This document shows, piece after piece, positions 22,676 to 33,530 of a stretch of DNA of 64,000 nt. The stretch is from Prorocentrum cordatum. Lineage: Eukaryota > Sar > Dinophyceae > Prorocentrales > Prorocentraceae. Where the stretch lies: NCBI GenBank assembly GCA_963575745.1, contig CAUYUJ010018871.1, positions 655,537 through 719,536 on the forward strand, read 5' to 3'. The notes below the pieces were generated by a model that did not search any database, had not been told where the DNA came from, and saw nothing but the letters and a program-made list of their open reading frames with translations. The translations under genes were made by a program, and so were the position numbers. Every line of letters starts with the position of its first letter. The stretch's first letter is position 1.

Positions 22676-23560
22676 AATATGAATAAAACTCGCCCTCCTC
22701 CCCTAATGACGTCTTGGGAATAGTCGCCCCCCCCCCCGCGTATTGTTTTTTTACACAGGTTTCCCCCGGAGTTGGGTTTTCGCCTGCATTTTTTCCAAAA
22801 TGCTGCTCTCGCTGAGGCGCCGGCCTCATTTTCGGGCCCCGCTCGTTCCGCATCGTGCTCTCGCTGCAGCGCTGGCATCATTTCCGCCGGCGCCCGGGCT
22901 GCACGCCCGAGCCGGCGCCCGGGCCGGCGCCCGGGCCGGGTCCGGAGCCGGTTCCGGCTGGCGCCGGAAAATCGAGTTCCGAGGCGGCGCCGAAAAAAGG
23001 CCATTCTGATACACATTTTTCTTTTGAAAATGCTGAATTTCTTCTTCCGGCGCCCGGGAGGCTTCCCAGGCCGATTCCGACGCCCAGGCCAGCGCCCGAG
23101 CCGGCGCCCGGGCCAGACGCCCGAGCCGGCGCCTGGGCCGGCGCCCGGGCCGGGTCCGGAGCCGGTTCCGGCCAGCGCCAGAAAATCGAGTTCCTTGGCG
23201 GCGCCGAAAAAAGGCCATTCTAATACACATTTTTCTTTTGAAAATGCTGAATTTCTGCTTCTGGCGCCCGGGAAGCTTTCCCCGGAGTTAGGTTTTCGCC
23301 CGCAGTTTTCCCAACATGCTGCTCTCGCTGAGGCGCCGGCCCCATTTTCGGGCCCCGCTCGTTCCGAATCGTGCTCTCGTTGCAGCGCTGGCCTCATTTC
23401 CGTGCTTCCCGGGCCGATTCTGGCGTGCTTCCGCTCGTTCCGAATCGTGCTCCCGCTGCAGCGCTGGCCTCATTTCCGTGCTTCCGCTCGTTTCGACTCG
23501 TGCTCCCGTTGCAGCGCTGGCGTCATTTCCCGTGCCATGCCACGGCATGCAATGCAATGA
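22676..23560 (+). repeat. Nested GC-rich repeat block
   Basis: Three unit types recur. A CCGGAGTT-GGTTTTCGCC to GCTGCTCTCGCTGAGGCGCC module is near 22760 and 23280. A GAAAAAAGGCCATTCT to TTTTGAAAATGCTGAATTTC module is near 22990 and 23206. A GCTCGTTCCG-ATCGTGCTC to GCAGCGCTGGC module appears five times (22845, 23357, 23437, 23488 and partially elsewhere). GGCGCCCGGGCC dodecamers fill the joints. No frame carries a domain. Confidence 0.8.
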
Positions 23561-24060
23561 TAGGTTGATACTACGCTTCGCGGTGCTCTTCTACGCCATG
23601 CCATGCCGTGCTCTACAATGCATCGCGTACCCTTTCGGGATCATCGCCCTGCTTGACATCCGACTGTGCAAGTAGAGAGGTGATCTGCGCCATGGTAAGG
23701 GATGGGAGGGAGGGGTAGGATGTCAGATATGACGCGAGCGCACCTAGCTTGTCCTCCTCCCCCTCCCCCTCCCCCTCCTTCTCCTCCTCCTCCGCCTCCT
23801 CCTCCTCCGCCCTCCTCCTCCCTGTTCCCTGTTCCGAGGCGGCCGCAGTCTGTTCCGCGGGCAGCCCAGCAACTTCCTCCTCCTCCTCCTCCTCCTCCTC
23901 CTCCTCCTCCTCCTCCCTTTCCTCTTCCTCCGCCTCCTCCTCCTCCTCCTCCTCCTCCAGCTCCTCATTCTCAGCAGCAGCAGCAGCAGCCATATAATCA
24001 TACTCATCATCATCACCATCGCATCAACATCACCATCGTCATCCTTATCCTCCTCATCAT

Positions 24061-24091
<31 letters not shown>

Positions 24092-25752
24092 ATCATCAGC
24101 ATCATAATCATCAGTACCAGCAGCAGCATCAGCATCAGCGTCAGCATCATCATCAACAACATCATCAGTAGCAGCATCATGATAGTCATCATCAGCTTCA
24201 TCATCCGCAGCATCACCAACAACAGCAACATCCATAACAACAACGTCATCATCATCCTCATCGTGATCGTCAGCATCGTCATCTTCATCAGCATCGTCAA
24301 CAGCAGCATCATCGTCAGCATCACTATCAGCATCATCATCAGCAGCAGCAGCATCAGCATCAGCATCAGCATCAGCATCCTTATCATCAGCATCAGCAGC
24401 AGCATCATCATCAGTATCATCCTCATCCTCATCCTCATCCTCATCACTGTCCTCCTCCTCGGGCTCGGGCTGGTGGCATCAGAGTCTTCCACTCGACGCA
24501 GCCATCCCCTCATCTTCCCCGTTCTCCTGCCCGTCCAGGCCTAGGTTGTTGCTGCCCCCCCCGCCTCCCAGGCGGGGGCGCTGGCGCGCCCGCCGAATGG
24601 GCTCTGCCAGCGGCGCATTCCGAGCGGCAGCACGCGGCCAAAGCCGTCAGGCGCACTTGGGAGGGGGAGCAGCAGGAGGAGGAGGAGGAGGAGGAGGAGG
24701 AGGAGGAGGAGGAGGAGGAGGAGGAGGAGGGGGAGAAGGAGGAGGAGAAAGCAGAGGAGGAGGAGGAGAAGGAGGAGGAGGAAGACGCTGGAGAGCATGG
24801 CGGGGACGTGGCGGCACAGCCCGCCGCTCCACGAACAGCGAGACCCCTGACCGTGAACAGGCACCGCACGCGGCGTCCCCCGTGGCTGGACAGCGTACTG
24901 CCTGCCGGCCGCCCGCCGGCCGGCCCGCCTGCCGGCCGGCGGCGGCAGGCCATGTTGGATCTCCAGCGCGCGGGGTGGCACGCGGAGTGTCCGACACCCA
25001 TCAGCCAGCAGCGAGACGGCGGCCCAGGCCTCGGCGCGACGGCCGAGCGAGCCCACGCGCGGGGCCAAGCGCGAGGAGCACAGGGGATGTCCCACAGAGC
25101 ACATGTTTGCATTCGCGCTGGAGACCTCGGGCCGCCTTGGCGCCGAGGCGCGGCAGTTGCTTCTCGCGCAGGTGCTCGAGCTCCCTGAAGACACGCAGCC
25201 CGGGGCACCGTCGCGCGCATACAAAGCGCAGCGGTGCGCGTTGCACCGCCAGGTGGCGCGCCAGCTCAGCCGCGCCGCTGAGCTGCGAGGAGGAGGAGCA
25301 GGAAGAGGAGGAGGAGCAGGAGGAGGAGGAGACGAGAGAAATGAGGAAGATAGAAATGAGGAAGAAGAGGACAAGGAGGAGGAGGAGGAGGAGGAAGAGG
25401 AGGAGGAGGAGGAGGAGGAGGAGGAGGAGAGAAATGAGGAAGACGAGGAGGAGGAGGAGGAGGAGGAGGCGGAGGAGGAGAGAAATGGAGGCGACGGATG
25501 AGAGGAGCGGGGGAGGCAGAGGAGAGCGAGAAGGAAGGGGAGAGAGAGGGAGACAGGAGGAGTCTAGGGGCAGGGAGGAGGGGGCGAAGCATTTCGCCTT
25601 TAACCATTTCGCCCTGACCGTTTCGCCGACGGGCCGCCCGTCTGGGTCTGCTCGCACGCCATTATGGGCCCGCCCGCCCGCTAGGGTCCGCCCGCCCGCC
25701 CGCCCGCGATCCGTTCCGCCGGCAAACTGGTCCGCCGACAAACATCAGCCAC
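23561..25752. other. Intergenic, simple repeats
   Basis: CTC tracts lie at 23752-23815 and 23873-23965, CAT/CAG/CCT triplets at 24000-24460, and GGA tracts at 24665-24785 and 25283-25495. CCGGCCG-rich DNA lies at 24905-24950. All long frames are repeat-derived. Motif-free GC-rich sequence lies between. Confidence 0.7.
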
Positions 25753-25895
25753 GCGCAGAAGGGGGGTATGGGGAGGGGAGAAGGCTTCTTAGAAGCACCC
25801 CTGGGCCTTGTCTGTAGACTTGAGGCTCGCGCCTTCTAAGAAGCAGCCTCCTTCCACTAAGCTTTCCCCCTCCCCCTACCCCCCCCCTTCTGCGC
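25753..25895. mobile_element. Inverted-repeat element, G-rich ends
   Basis: Ends read GCGCAGAAGGGGGG and CCCCCCCTTCTGCGC. The inverted similarity continues through GGGGAGGGG. A second inner inverted repeat, GCTTCTTAGAAG versus CTTCTAAGAAGC, surrounds a short interior. The total is 143 bp, with no clear target duplication. The G-rich ends resemble those of the intron element at 27.6 kb in style but not in sequence. Confidence 0.65.
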
Positions 25896-26636
25896 ACCGC
25901 CAAACGCCGGCCCTCATCGAAACGGTCCGCCTCCGAACTGGTCCTCGACAAACTCGTTCGCTTGAGACAGCGAAACAGTTGGGGCGAACCAGTTCGGGCG
26001 ACTTAATCCGTCGGCGAACCAGTCTGGCGCCAGTGGGGGCAGGTCAGGTCAGAGGAAAGAAGACAACTGGAAGTCAGGGGGGGCGGAGGGGAAGGCAAGA
26101 AGGGGGAAAAGGGAAGGAGGGAAGCATGGATAATAGCAGGAAGGGATAAGGCATGGGCAATACAAATCGATGCAGAATGAAAGCACCGAGCTGCCCAAAC
26201 CTGCTTGGCCCCAGAGCAGGACGGGAGACTGCGATACTGTGGAGCGCGCACGTGTCAAGCGGTGGGATGGGGCGCCCACGTGTGTGAGCGCGCGTGCGTG
26301 AGCGCGTCGGGCTGGCCGTCCGGGGCCTCGGCTGCTCTTCGACGGGGGGGCGGACCGCTTCTCCTGGGACGCTGCCTCGCTTATGTGCATGACTCGTGCG
26401 GCTATTGAGTTTGCTTGTCAGGCACTGTCCCAGTCTGCCCCTCCCTGGGAATTGAATGAGCATCGGCCAGCGCTCCGTTACAGCTTGCTTATTCGTGCCA
26501 CGAGGGCTCTGGACGCGCGCGTGATGCTCCCCATTCCTCCTCAGTCTCCACGCTCCTCATCTCCTTTCCGTTGCCAGCAAGTCTGGCCCCAGAAGGAACC
26601 CTGGCTCCAGCGCGCGGCGGCCTCGTGGCCGAGGGG
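25896..26636. other. Upstream flank of nitrile hydratase gene
   Basis: Short degenerate direct repeats with GAACTGGTC / GAACCAGT occur at about 25930-26030. No promoter motif or spliced-leader acceptor can be assigned. The hydratase frame is closed by a stop at 26457, so the first in-frame ATG is 26637 unless an upstream exon exists. Confidence 0.4.
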
Positions 26637-28525
26637 ATGGCAGCGGCCCCCTCGGCGCGATGCTCGGCCGCCGCGGCGATGGCCCGGGCCCCTTCCCGCT
26701 GGCCTGCGAGCCTCGGGTGGCATCGGCGCGCTGCGCGAGCCCCGCCTCGCGCTCCGCTGCTCGCGGCGGGCTGCGTGGCCGCAGCGGCCACCAGGCGGAG
26801 GCCGTCGGGGGCGACGCTGCCGCCCCGGCGTCCAGGGCGGCCCTGCGCGGGCCTGCCAGTGGACGACAGTGCTGGGCAGCGGCCTGCCGCGGCGGGGCCG
26901 CTGGGCCCAGGCCCCCTGGACCTGGAAAACCGGCAGTACAGCTACTGGGAGCGCCAGGTGCACGCGCTGCTCGTGCTTCTCACAGGGGCGCAGCACGTGG
27001 AGCTCGAAGCGTTGCAGGGAGCGGTCGCGTCCTTGGACCCCACAGTCTACGAGTCGTGGGGCTACTACGGCAGGTGGTCTGCAGGCATCGCGTCGACGTT
27101 GCTGAGGCTCGGCACAGTCACTGAGCCGGAGCTCCGCGCCGCGCTGGGAGGCGGCCCAGGCGGTGGGGACCGCGCGGCGTTGGAGCTGAAGCCCGGCGAC
27201 CGGGTGCGAGTGCGCAAGGAGCGCCTCGCCTCTCGGTGGCCGCGGCCTCATGTGCTCGGGGCGCCCGGCAGTGTCCTCGGGGCCGAGGGGGTCGTGCAGG
27301 ACCTTTGCGGGGTAGCAGTCGACCCCGTGGCCGCCGCGCTCTGGCGGGATAGAGGCGAGCAGCCGCTGTACAGAGTGCGCCTGCAGGCCCAGGAGGTGTG
27401 GGGGCGCTGGCCCGACCAGATGGCCTCCTCGGAGGCCACTGCCGAGGTGTTTGCAGACTGGCTCGAGCCGCTGGGCGCGGTCGAGCCCCCGGGGCGCAGC
27501 TGCGCAGCCTCGCCCGAGGGGGCCTCGGGCCTGGCAGCCCCGCGCAGGCCCAAGCTGCCCAAGCAGAGGCAGCTGAGACAGTGGGCCAAGACGCTCGCGC
27601 TGCACCTACACGACAGCTGGCCGGACGGAGGCTCGGGCCGGGCGAAAGGGGGGGATTGGGAAAGGGGGGGTTACGAAATTTGCTGCATGCAGCTGGTTTC
27701 GGCCTCACCGAGGGGCCCATTCCTCGATACATGGGCGCCTCCGGCGCCGGGAGGCGCCGGGAAAATCAGCTACGTGAGCTGATTCTCAAACCCCCCCTTT
27801 GCTATCCCCCCCTTTCGCCCGACCCGAGAGGCCTGGGTGGGGGACGAAGCCATAGCCACAACGATGGGCCCCACCAGCATCACAGCACGCGCACCGAGCT
27901 GGAGCGTGCTGCGGCTGAGGCCGAGGGCCCGGAGCACCCAGGCGGCCGCCTGGCGGAAGCCACGATCAGCGCGCTGGTGGCGAGAGGAGTCATCACGATG
28001 GCCAGCCTGCGCAAGGCCGTGGAGGTGGTGGACTCCGCCGGCGGACGCGCGGAGGGCCCTCGGCTCATGGCGCGCGCCTGGGTGGACCCAGCCTTCCGCA
28101 GCCGGCTCCTTGGCAACGCGCGCGAGGCGGCACAGGAGCTGGGCATCGAGGCGGTGAGTTCAACGAACGAAGAGATGCAGATGGTCGTGGTGGAGTCCAC
28201 GGCGGAGGTGCACAATTTGGTGGTTTGCACTCTGTGCTCGTGCTACCCGGTTGGACTGCTGGGCTTGCCCCCCCCGTGGTACAAGTCGCGCGAGTACCGA
28301 GCGCGGGCGGCCGCGCAGCCCCGCTCGCTGCTGCGGGACTCGTTCGGACTTGAGGTGCCAGACGAGGCAGAAGTCTGCGTGCACGATTCTACACGGGATC
28401 TCCGGTACATTGTGTTGCCGCGTCGGCCTCTTGGCACCCAGGATTGGTCTGAGAAGCAGTTGCAACGGCTGATCACCCGAGATACGATGATCGGAGTGGC
28501 TGTCCCGCAAGCAGATGGGACGTGA
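26637..28525 (+). CDS. Cobalt-type nitrile hydratase, beta-alpha fusion (one intron)
   Basis: Predicted join of 26637-27630 and 27831-28525, 562 residues. The enzyme family hydrates nitriles to amides. Residues 94-325 match the beta subunit: YWERQVHALL, then YGRW, then EL in the helical part, followed by GDRVRV, WPRPH, PLYRVR and a tryptophan-containing WG in the barrel. A His-rich linker (SHSHNDGPHQHH) joins it to alpha. Alpha carries VCTLCSC (Cys464, Cys467, Ser468, Cys469), the metal claw, and Thr in that motif is the cobalt-type signature. LGLPPPWYKS, DSTRDLRYIVLP and TRDTMIGV follow. The first 93 residues are Ala/Arg-rich and could be a transit peptide. Fused beta-alpha forms are known in some eukaryotes. 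The start and any upstream exon are uncertain. Confidence 0.85.
27631..27830 (+). mobile_element. Introner: 200-bp GC-AG intron made of an inverted-repeat element
   Basis: GAGGC flanks the insert at 27628-27632 and 27828-27832, exactly 200 bp apart. Between them lies a 195-bp element with about 40-bp inverted ends (TCGGGCCGGGCGAAAGG, G7, ATTGGGAAA, G7 on the left; the complementary order with few changes on the right). Removing 27631-27830 (GC...AG) joins the beta frame to the alpha frame and gives GGLGGGRSHSH at the junction. Length 200 is 2 mod 3, exactly what the frame shift between the halves requires. The inner hairpin AATCAGCT/AGCTGATT lies near 27765-27785. Splicing is inferred, not shown. 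Confidence 0.8.
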
Positions 28526-29889
28526 TGCTGTCGATCGCCAAAACAAGTATTGCTAATTCCGCCCCTCCGCGTTGTCGTCCTTGCCATGATATCCTTGCCT
28601 TCTGAGTCTCCGAGGTAAGAAACTATGGCACAGCCCGCATAAGCAAACATTACCGCAACGTCCCGTTCACATCCCACCCTTTTGGCGTCTTAGCAGATGG
28701 TTTCCTTCTGAACCTCTTGACTCACACGGCAGGAACGTGAGCATGCGTTTTTGGCTGAAGGGATGGGTTTCGACATCGATGCAAGTCGCCGCCCCCATAT
28801 CACTTAGATATTGGAGCTCAAGGTGCCAGCCCGTCTCGAACTAATGGGCTATCCGCGGAGACCATTGTTCGACTATGCGTCGCCAGGTTCGTACAATTTT
28901 CCATGCATGAATTGTACGTTCGTTGCTGAAGAGCATTCGATGGATTGCAGTTTGATCCGCCTGAGGCAGCACCAACTTCGAGCAAACGCCAGTTTGTAAA
29001 AGCTTCCACTGACCGAATATGCACATGTACATGCTCTGCGGTGAGCCGTGGCAATTGGGCGTTACAAGGTGCGGGAGTCTACCTCGGTCGTTGCTTGCCG
29101 ATGGCGTCATGAGAGATTATATACTGTGAGTATGTTTGGTGGTATTTGTTCGAGCGGCGTATTCCTGTCTGGTCTGAAATTGCGATTTCGCGCAATGTAC
29201 CCGTTTGTCAATCCAGAGGAGTAGCAGCAGCACGTCAAGTACGACGATTATTCGACAGTCATGACATGTTGCACGTCATCAAGTCGTTGTTCATCCAATG
29301 ATTGTTCGATGCGTGGGCGATTGAGTGCGGCGTGGTGGGCGATCGAGAAACCTCCCACTATTGTCTTGGCGCGGGCAACTTATAGTTCGATTGACTCTGT
29401 AATTGTCTTCACCCTTGACTGACGAAGGCACCCCCTCTTACATCGTCAGGGCGAACGTGTTTCGCATTGGGCCTGGGACGGACATCGCCAAGCGTGGCAA
29501 CAGAACGTATGAATGGAATTATTTTGGATTTGATTTCAGGATGCGCGGATCGAATGCCAGTTCCGATGTGTGTTGGGGTGGATTTGATTTCCGTCAGACT
29601 TCCGTCAGATTTCAGATCGTCTCTCGCGGATATGATGTCAGCAGTTTTTGCACAGATTTGACGTTCACCCCGCTTTCATTCACAACATGGAACTATTGAC
29701 GTTTCGGGTATCCCCACCAGCCCATCCAGCAACGATGTCCAGGCGAGTTCCACTGATCAAGGAAGAGTGGGAGCACGGAATGGAAAGAAAGACACGGGGG
29801 GCAGTTGTCAAAGCGAAGATTGGGATCAGTTTGACCAGGCCCAGGAGTCAACCAGAAATTTGTTCGTGGATTTTTCGACATGGGAGTTT
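28526..29889. other. Downstream flank, no recognised gene
   Basis: This is less GC-rich than its surroundings. A hairpin (CGTACAATT at 28890-28898 and AATTGTACG at 28910-28918) is present. Short frames at 29403-29699 lack motifs. Confidence 0.5.
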
Positions 29890-30250
29890 CTTGGCAGCTT
29901 ACTTAAGCCCTCTTGGGGCAAACTGTGTGGCCTTTGGGACTCTCTTGGGGCCCTGTTGGGACCCTCTTGGGACTCTATTGGGGCCCTCTTGGGGGCCTCT
30001 GGAGCCCTCGCCATCTTCGAGGTCATCGATCAAAGAATAAGGGGTTCTTAATTGTGCCCCTCCCCCCCCGCGAGAGGCCAAACAAATGCTCATCGGGGCC
30101 CTCTTGGAATGCTCTTGGGGCCGTCTTGGGCCCCTCTTGGGCCCCTCTTTGGGCCCTCTTGGAGCCGTCTGGGAGACATCTTCGGCCATATTGCGCCAGC
30201 TTGGGTTACCTGAGGCCATCTTGGAGCCATCTTGGGCCATCTTGGAAGCT
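29890..30250 (+). repeat. Degenerate 15-bp tandem repeat
   Basis: GGGGCCCTCTTGGG-like units recur about every 15 bp in two blocks (29900-30010 and 30085-30250), separated by an 80-bp unrelated stretch. Units drift to GGCCATCTTGGAGCC at the end. A few matching units (CTTGGAAGCAT) reappear near 34725. Confidence 0.8.
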
Positions 30251-30417
30251 CTAACCCCTCGCGACCGGGATCGTCCAGACCCAGGGGGAGGGGGGAGGGG
30301 GACGGGTAAACCTTTCCCCGAAACGGAAGACGTGGGGAGGAAGAAGCAGCTCGTTAAATCGCTCAGGCCCTACAGGATTGGTGGAATCAAAGCGGGGAGC
30401 TAGACGGACAGGTCCGA
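30251..30417. other. Intergenic
   Basis: Nothing recognisable. Confidence 0.4.
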
Positions 30418-30523
30418 AGGATTGCAAAAAAAATGCAAAAAACAAAACGAAGGATTGCAAAAAAAAACCTTTGAACGAAGGATTGCAATCCTTCGTTTTT
30501 TTGCAATCCTTTTTTTTGCAATC
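30418..30523. repeat. Palindromic GGATTGCAAAAA cluster
   Basis: GGATTGCAAAAAA occurs directly near 30419 and 30452. The third copy runs straight into its own complement, giving a loopless palindrome AACGAAGGATTGC/GCAATCCTTCGTT (30474-30497). It is followed by inverted TTTGCAATCC copies. The block could extrude as a cruciform. Confidence 0.8.
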
Positions 30524-30844
30524 GCTCGGTCCCAAAGCTCGCTTGCGCTAAGAATCTACGGGGGTTGTGGATGTGATACGGATTGTTGCGGTCCGCACCT
30601 CGAGAGGAAAGAAAGAGCGCTTTCTGGCGCCACTGGCAGGGGGGGGGAGGGAGTTCCAACCGCCCCCCCCAAACCTGGGGGGTGGGGGGGGTCTCGGGAA
30701 CCGGCTGGACCGCCCCCCCACCCCCGAAAAACCAGGGGGGGGGTTCAACACCCCCCCCCCTCCCCTCCCCAGGCCCTCCCGGCGGGGTTCGAGCCCCCCC
30801 CCCTCCCCTAGCCGCCAGCAGCCGCCGCCGCCGCCGCCGCCGCC

Positions 30845-30903
<59 letters not shown>

Positions 30904-31005
30904 ACATTCTTGCGCCAGGGGGGGGCGGGGGTTCGAACACCCCCCCCTTCCCAGGCCCTCGCGGGGGGGGGTCGAAACTCCCCCCCCTCTACTCGCCGCC
31001 GGCAA

Positions 31006-31060
<55 letters not shown>

Positions 31061-31063
31061 CAA

Positions 31064-31108
<45 letters not shown>

Positions 31109-31381
31109 TCGTCGCAGATCTGCGCCAGCGCCAGTCCACCCGCGCTGGAGAAGAAGGACGAGGGAGAGGAACGGGGGAGGAGGAGGAACAGCAGCGTGAG
31201 GGGACGGTGGTTCAGGGGTGGGAACGGCAGTGGGCGAGAGAACGCGAAGAGGAGGGGGAGGAGAAGGAGAAAGAAAAGGAGAAGGAGGAGGAGAAGGAGG
31301 AAGAGAAGGCGGAGGAGGAGGAGGAGGAGCTGGAGAAGGAGGAGGAGGACGAGGACGAGGACGAGGAGAGAGGAGGCAGAC
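30524..31381. repeat. G/C-run modules and (GAC)n
   Basis: Runs of 7-10 G or C alternate with TTCGAA (30640-30985). (GAC)n tracts lie at 30846-30904, 31007-31057 and 31064-31104. A GGA tract lies at 31240-31375. Related modules reappear inverted at 32.0-32.3 kb. All long frames here are repeat-derived. Confidence 0.8.
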
Positions 31382-31860
31382 TGTATACGCATCAGACTTT
31401 AGTGTCCCGCCCGCCCGGCACCACCCGCCCGATAGGGTCCGCCCGCCCGACCCGCCCGATAGGGTCCGCCCGTCCCGACCCGCCCGTTAGGGTGCTCATG
31501 TGTCATAGTGTATACGCATCAGACAGACTTTAGTGTCCCGCCCGCCCGACCCGACCCGCCCAATAGGGATCCGCCCGCCCGACCCACCCGATAGGGTCCG
31601 CCCGTCCCGACCCGTCCGTTAGGGTGCTCATGTGTCATGGTGTATACGCATCAGACTTTAGTCTCCCGTCCTCCCGACCCGACCTGCCCGACAGGGTCCG
31701 CCCCGACCCGTCCGATAGGGTCCGCCCGTCCAGGCCCGCCCGTCAGGGTTCTCATGTGTCATGCTGTATACGCATCAGACTTTAGTGTGCCGCCCCGCCC
31801 GACCCGACCCGCCCAATAGGGATCCGCCCGCCCGACCCGTCCGATAGGGTCCGCCCGTCG
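31382..31860 (+). repeat. About 127-bp tandem repeat, four units
   Basis: TGTATACGCATCAGAC occurs near 31382, 31509, 31641 and 31765. Each is followed by TTTAGT, GCCCGCCCGACCCG, ATAGGGTCCGCCCGTC and GGGTGCTCATGTGTCAT. A CAGA duplication marks the second unit. Confidence 0.9.
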
Positions 31861-31963
31861 TCGTCGTCGTCGTCGTCGACGTCATCTTCGTCGTCGTCTT
31901 CGTCGTCGTCTTCGTCGTCGTCATTGTGTCGTCGTCGCCGGCGTCGTCGATGATATAGTTGTT

Positions 31964-31996
<33 letters not shown>

Positions 31997-32145
31997 TGCC
32001 ACCAGCGTGTAGTAGTAGGAAGGGGGGGGTCGAAACCTCCCGGGGGTGGCCCGTGGGGGGGGTTCGAACCCCCCCCACGGGCGCAAGAATACGTCGTCGT
32101 CGTCGTCGTCGTTCGTCGTCTCGCCGTCGTCGTCGTCGTGCCCGA

Positions 32146-32178
<33 letters not shown>

Positions 32179-32520
32179 AGTTGTTTGCCGGCGGCGAGTG
32201 AGGGGGGGGGGTGTTCGAACCCCCCCGAAGGGAGCCAGGGGGGGGGACGGGGGTCGAAACCTCCCGGGGGGAGCCGGGGACGGGGGGGGTGTCGGATCTC
32301 CGGGTTCTTTGGGGGGAGGGAAGGGGGCAGGGTTGTGCAGGGGAGAGGAGTTGGGGGAAGGGGGGTCCCCCCCGGTTTCCGACCCCCCCCTTAGCGATTT
32401 TTTTCTTGTGGGGGAGCCCCCCCGGTTCTTTGACCTCTCCTCAGGAACTCTTCCCAGCACGGCCGCGGTGGATCGCGCTCCCTCGGAGGAAAGATCCTCG
32501 TCCAGGGTAAGAAGTTCCCG
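31861..32520. repeat. (GTC)n and inverted G/C-run modules
   Basis: GTC triplets occur at 31857-31925 and 32093-32178. A GCGCAAGAATACGTCGTC junction (about 32082-32100) and a TTTGCCGGCGGCGAGTG junction (about 32184-32200) are the inverted forms of junctions at 30895-30920 and 30988-31008. Confidence 0.75.
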
Positions 32521-33376
32521 AAAACGTACTTGCCTTCAGGCGTTCTTACTTGCTCTCGAAGGAGCTGGCCCTATGCGTCGCGATCGGCCGTTCAAGTTTA
32601 GTGTGCGTCGGTACCCGATGGATGTTGCCTTATGACGCCTTGTGGGTCGTTGTCGGACATTCGCGCTTGGGGCCCTAAGCGTTGGTGTCTCATGATTCGT
32701 ACCAAAATGATGCCCGTTTACGTGGTCGGCAATTCGCTATTGGTGCCCTACGCGTTGGTGCCCAACGATTAGTGCCCCACGGTGCCCAATGCCATGCGAT
32801 GGTGCCCTATAGTTGATGCCGTATGGCTTGCAAGGCACAGCGTGCACATCGGAAATGCAAGAACCTATTGCTTGGGGTCCAGGCACCGACAATTCGTGAT
32901 TACTACATGATCTTGCTGCATTGAACACGGATGAACGATTTTGTGCTGGGGGCGCGCAAGAGGTCGCATGTGCATTTGCGTTTGAGCGCCCGTGAGCCGC
33001 CAACCGTCGCTAAACGATACAGTGGGCAGTCGTCGTCGACCTCCTCCCCCTCCCTCTTCACGCTGACTCATCCTCGGTACAAGTGGCAGTGACACTGAGG
33101 ATGACAAGTGAGATCAGCGCTCATAACTCGCACCCCTGTCACGCTCATGCTGCTCTTCCTCCTTCCCTCTACTCCCTCTTCCCACACCCCATCCTCTCGT
33201 TCTCGCCCCTCACGTTCGTTCCACCCCAGCCAGGATCAGCGCAGAGCCGGTCTCAAGACCTTTCCTTGGCGCCATCCTGACCCGTTCTCAGAGCCGTGTC
33301 CTGCCGTTGCGATGAGGGGCCCCACCGAAGGCCTAGAGGATGAGGCGGAGGGAGCAGGAGCGGAAGGGAGGAGAGT
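32521..33376. other. Intergenic, GGTGCCC-rich
   Basis: GGTGCCC recurs irregularly at about 32745-32815. No recognised gene. Confidence 0.4.
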
Positions 33377-33530
33377 GCATTCTCAAGGGCGCCCTCGATG
33401 GCGCGAAGTTATTCGCGCTTCGCGGTTTGCCTCCCCTGGGAGGCGGCGCGAGAGCGCGAAGTTATTCGCATTTCGCGCTTCGCGCGGCGCGAAGCGCGAA
33501 GTGGGAAGCCCTTGGAGAGTGCATTCTCTC
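33377..33530. repeat. Direct and inverted GCGCGAAG repeats
   Basis: GCGCGAAGTTATTCGC occurs at about 33402 and 33457. A CGCGCTTCGCGC / GCGCGAAGCGCG palindrome follows. GTGCATTCTC brackets the block (33377 and 33520). GTGCATTCTCAAG reappears near 38730. Confidence 0.7.

Noticed and set aside
21273-22682. Very long open frames (up to 469 codons) in pyrimidine/CAT repeats
   Set aside because: The peptides are simple Ser/Leu/Pro/His/Ile runs with equally open antisense frames. They follow from triplet repeats, not coding.
31435-31630. TTAGGG-like telomeric motifs
   Set aside because: They occur once per 127-bp unit inside CCCGTTAGGGTGC and are not tandem.
30935-32225. GTTCGAAC boxes resembling a tRNA T-loop
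   Set aside because: They are flanked by long G and C runs with no acceptor, D or anticodon stems. They belong to a dispersed G-run module.
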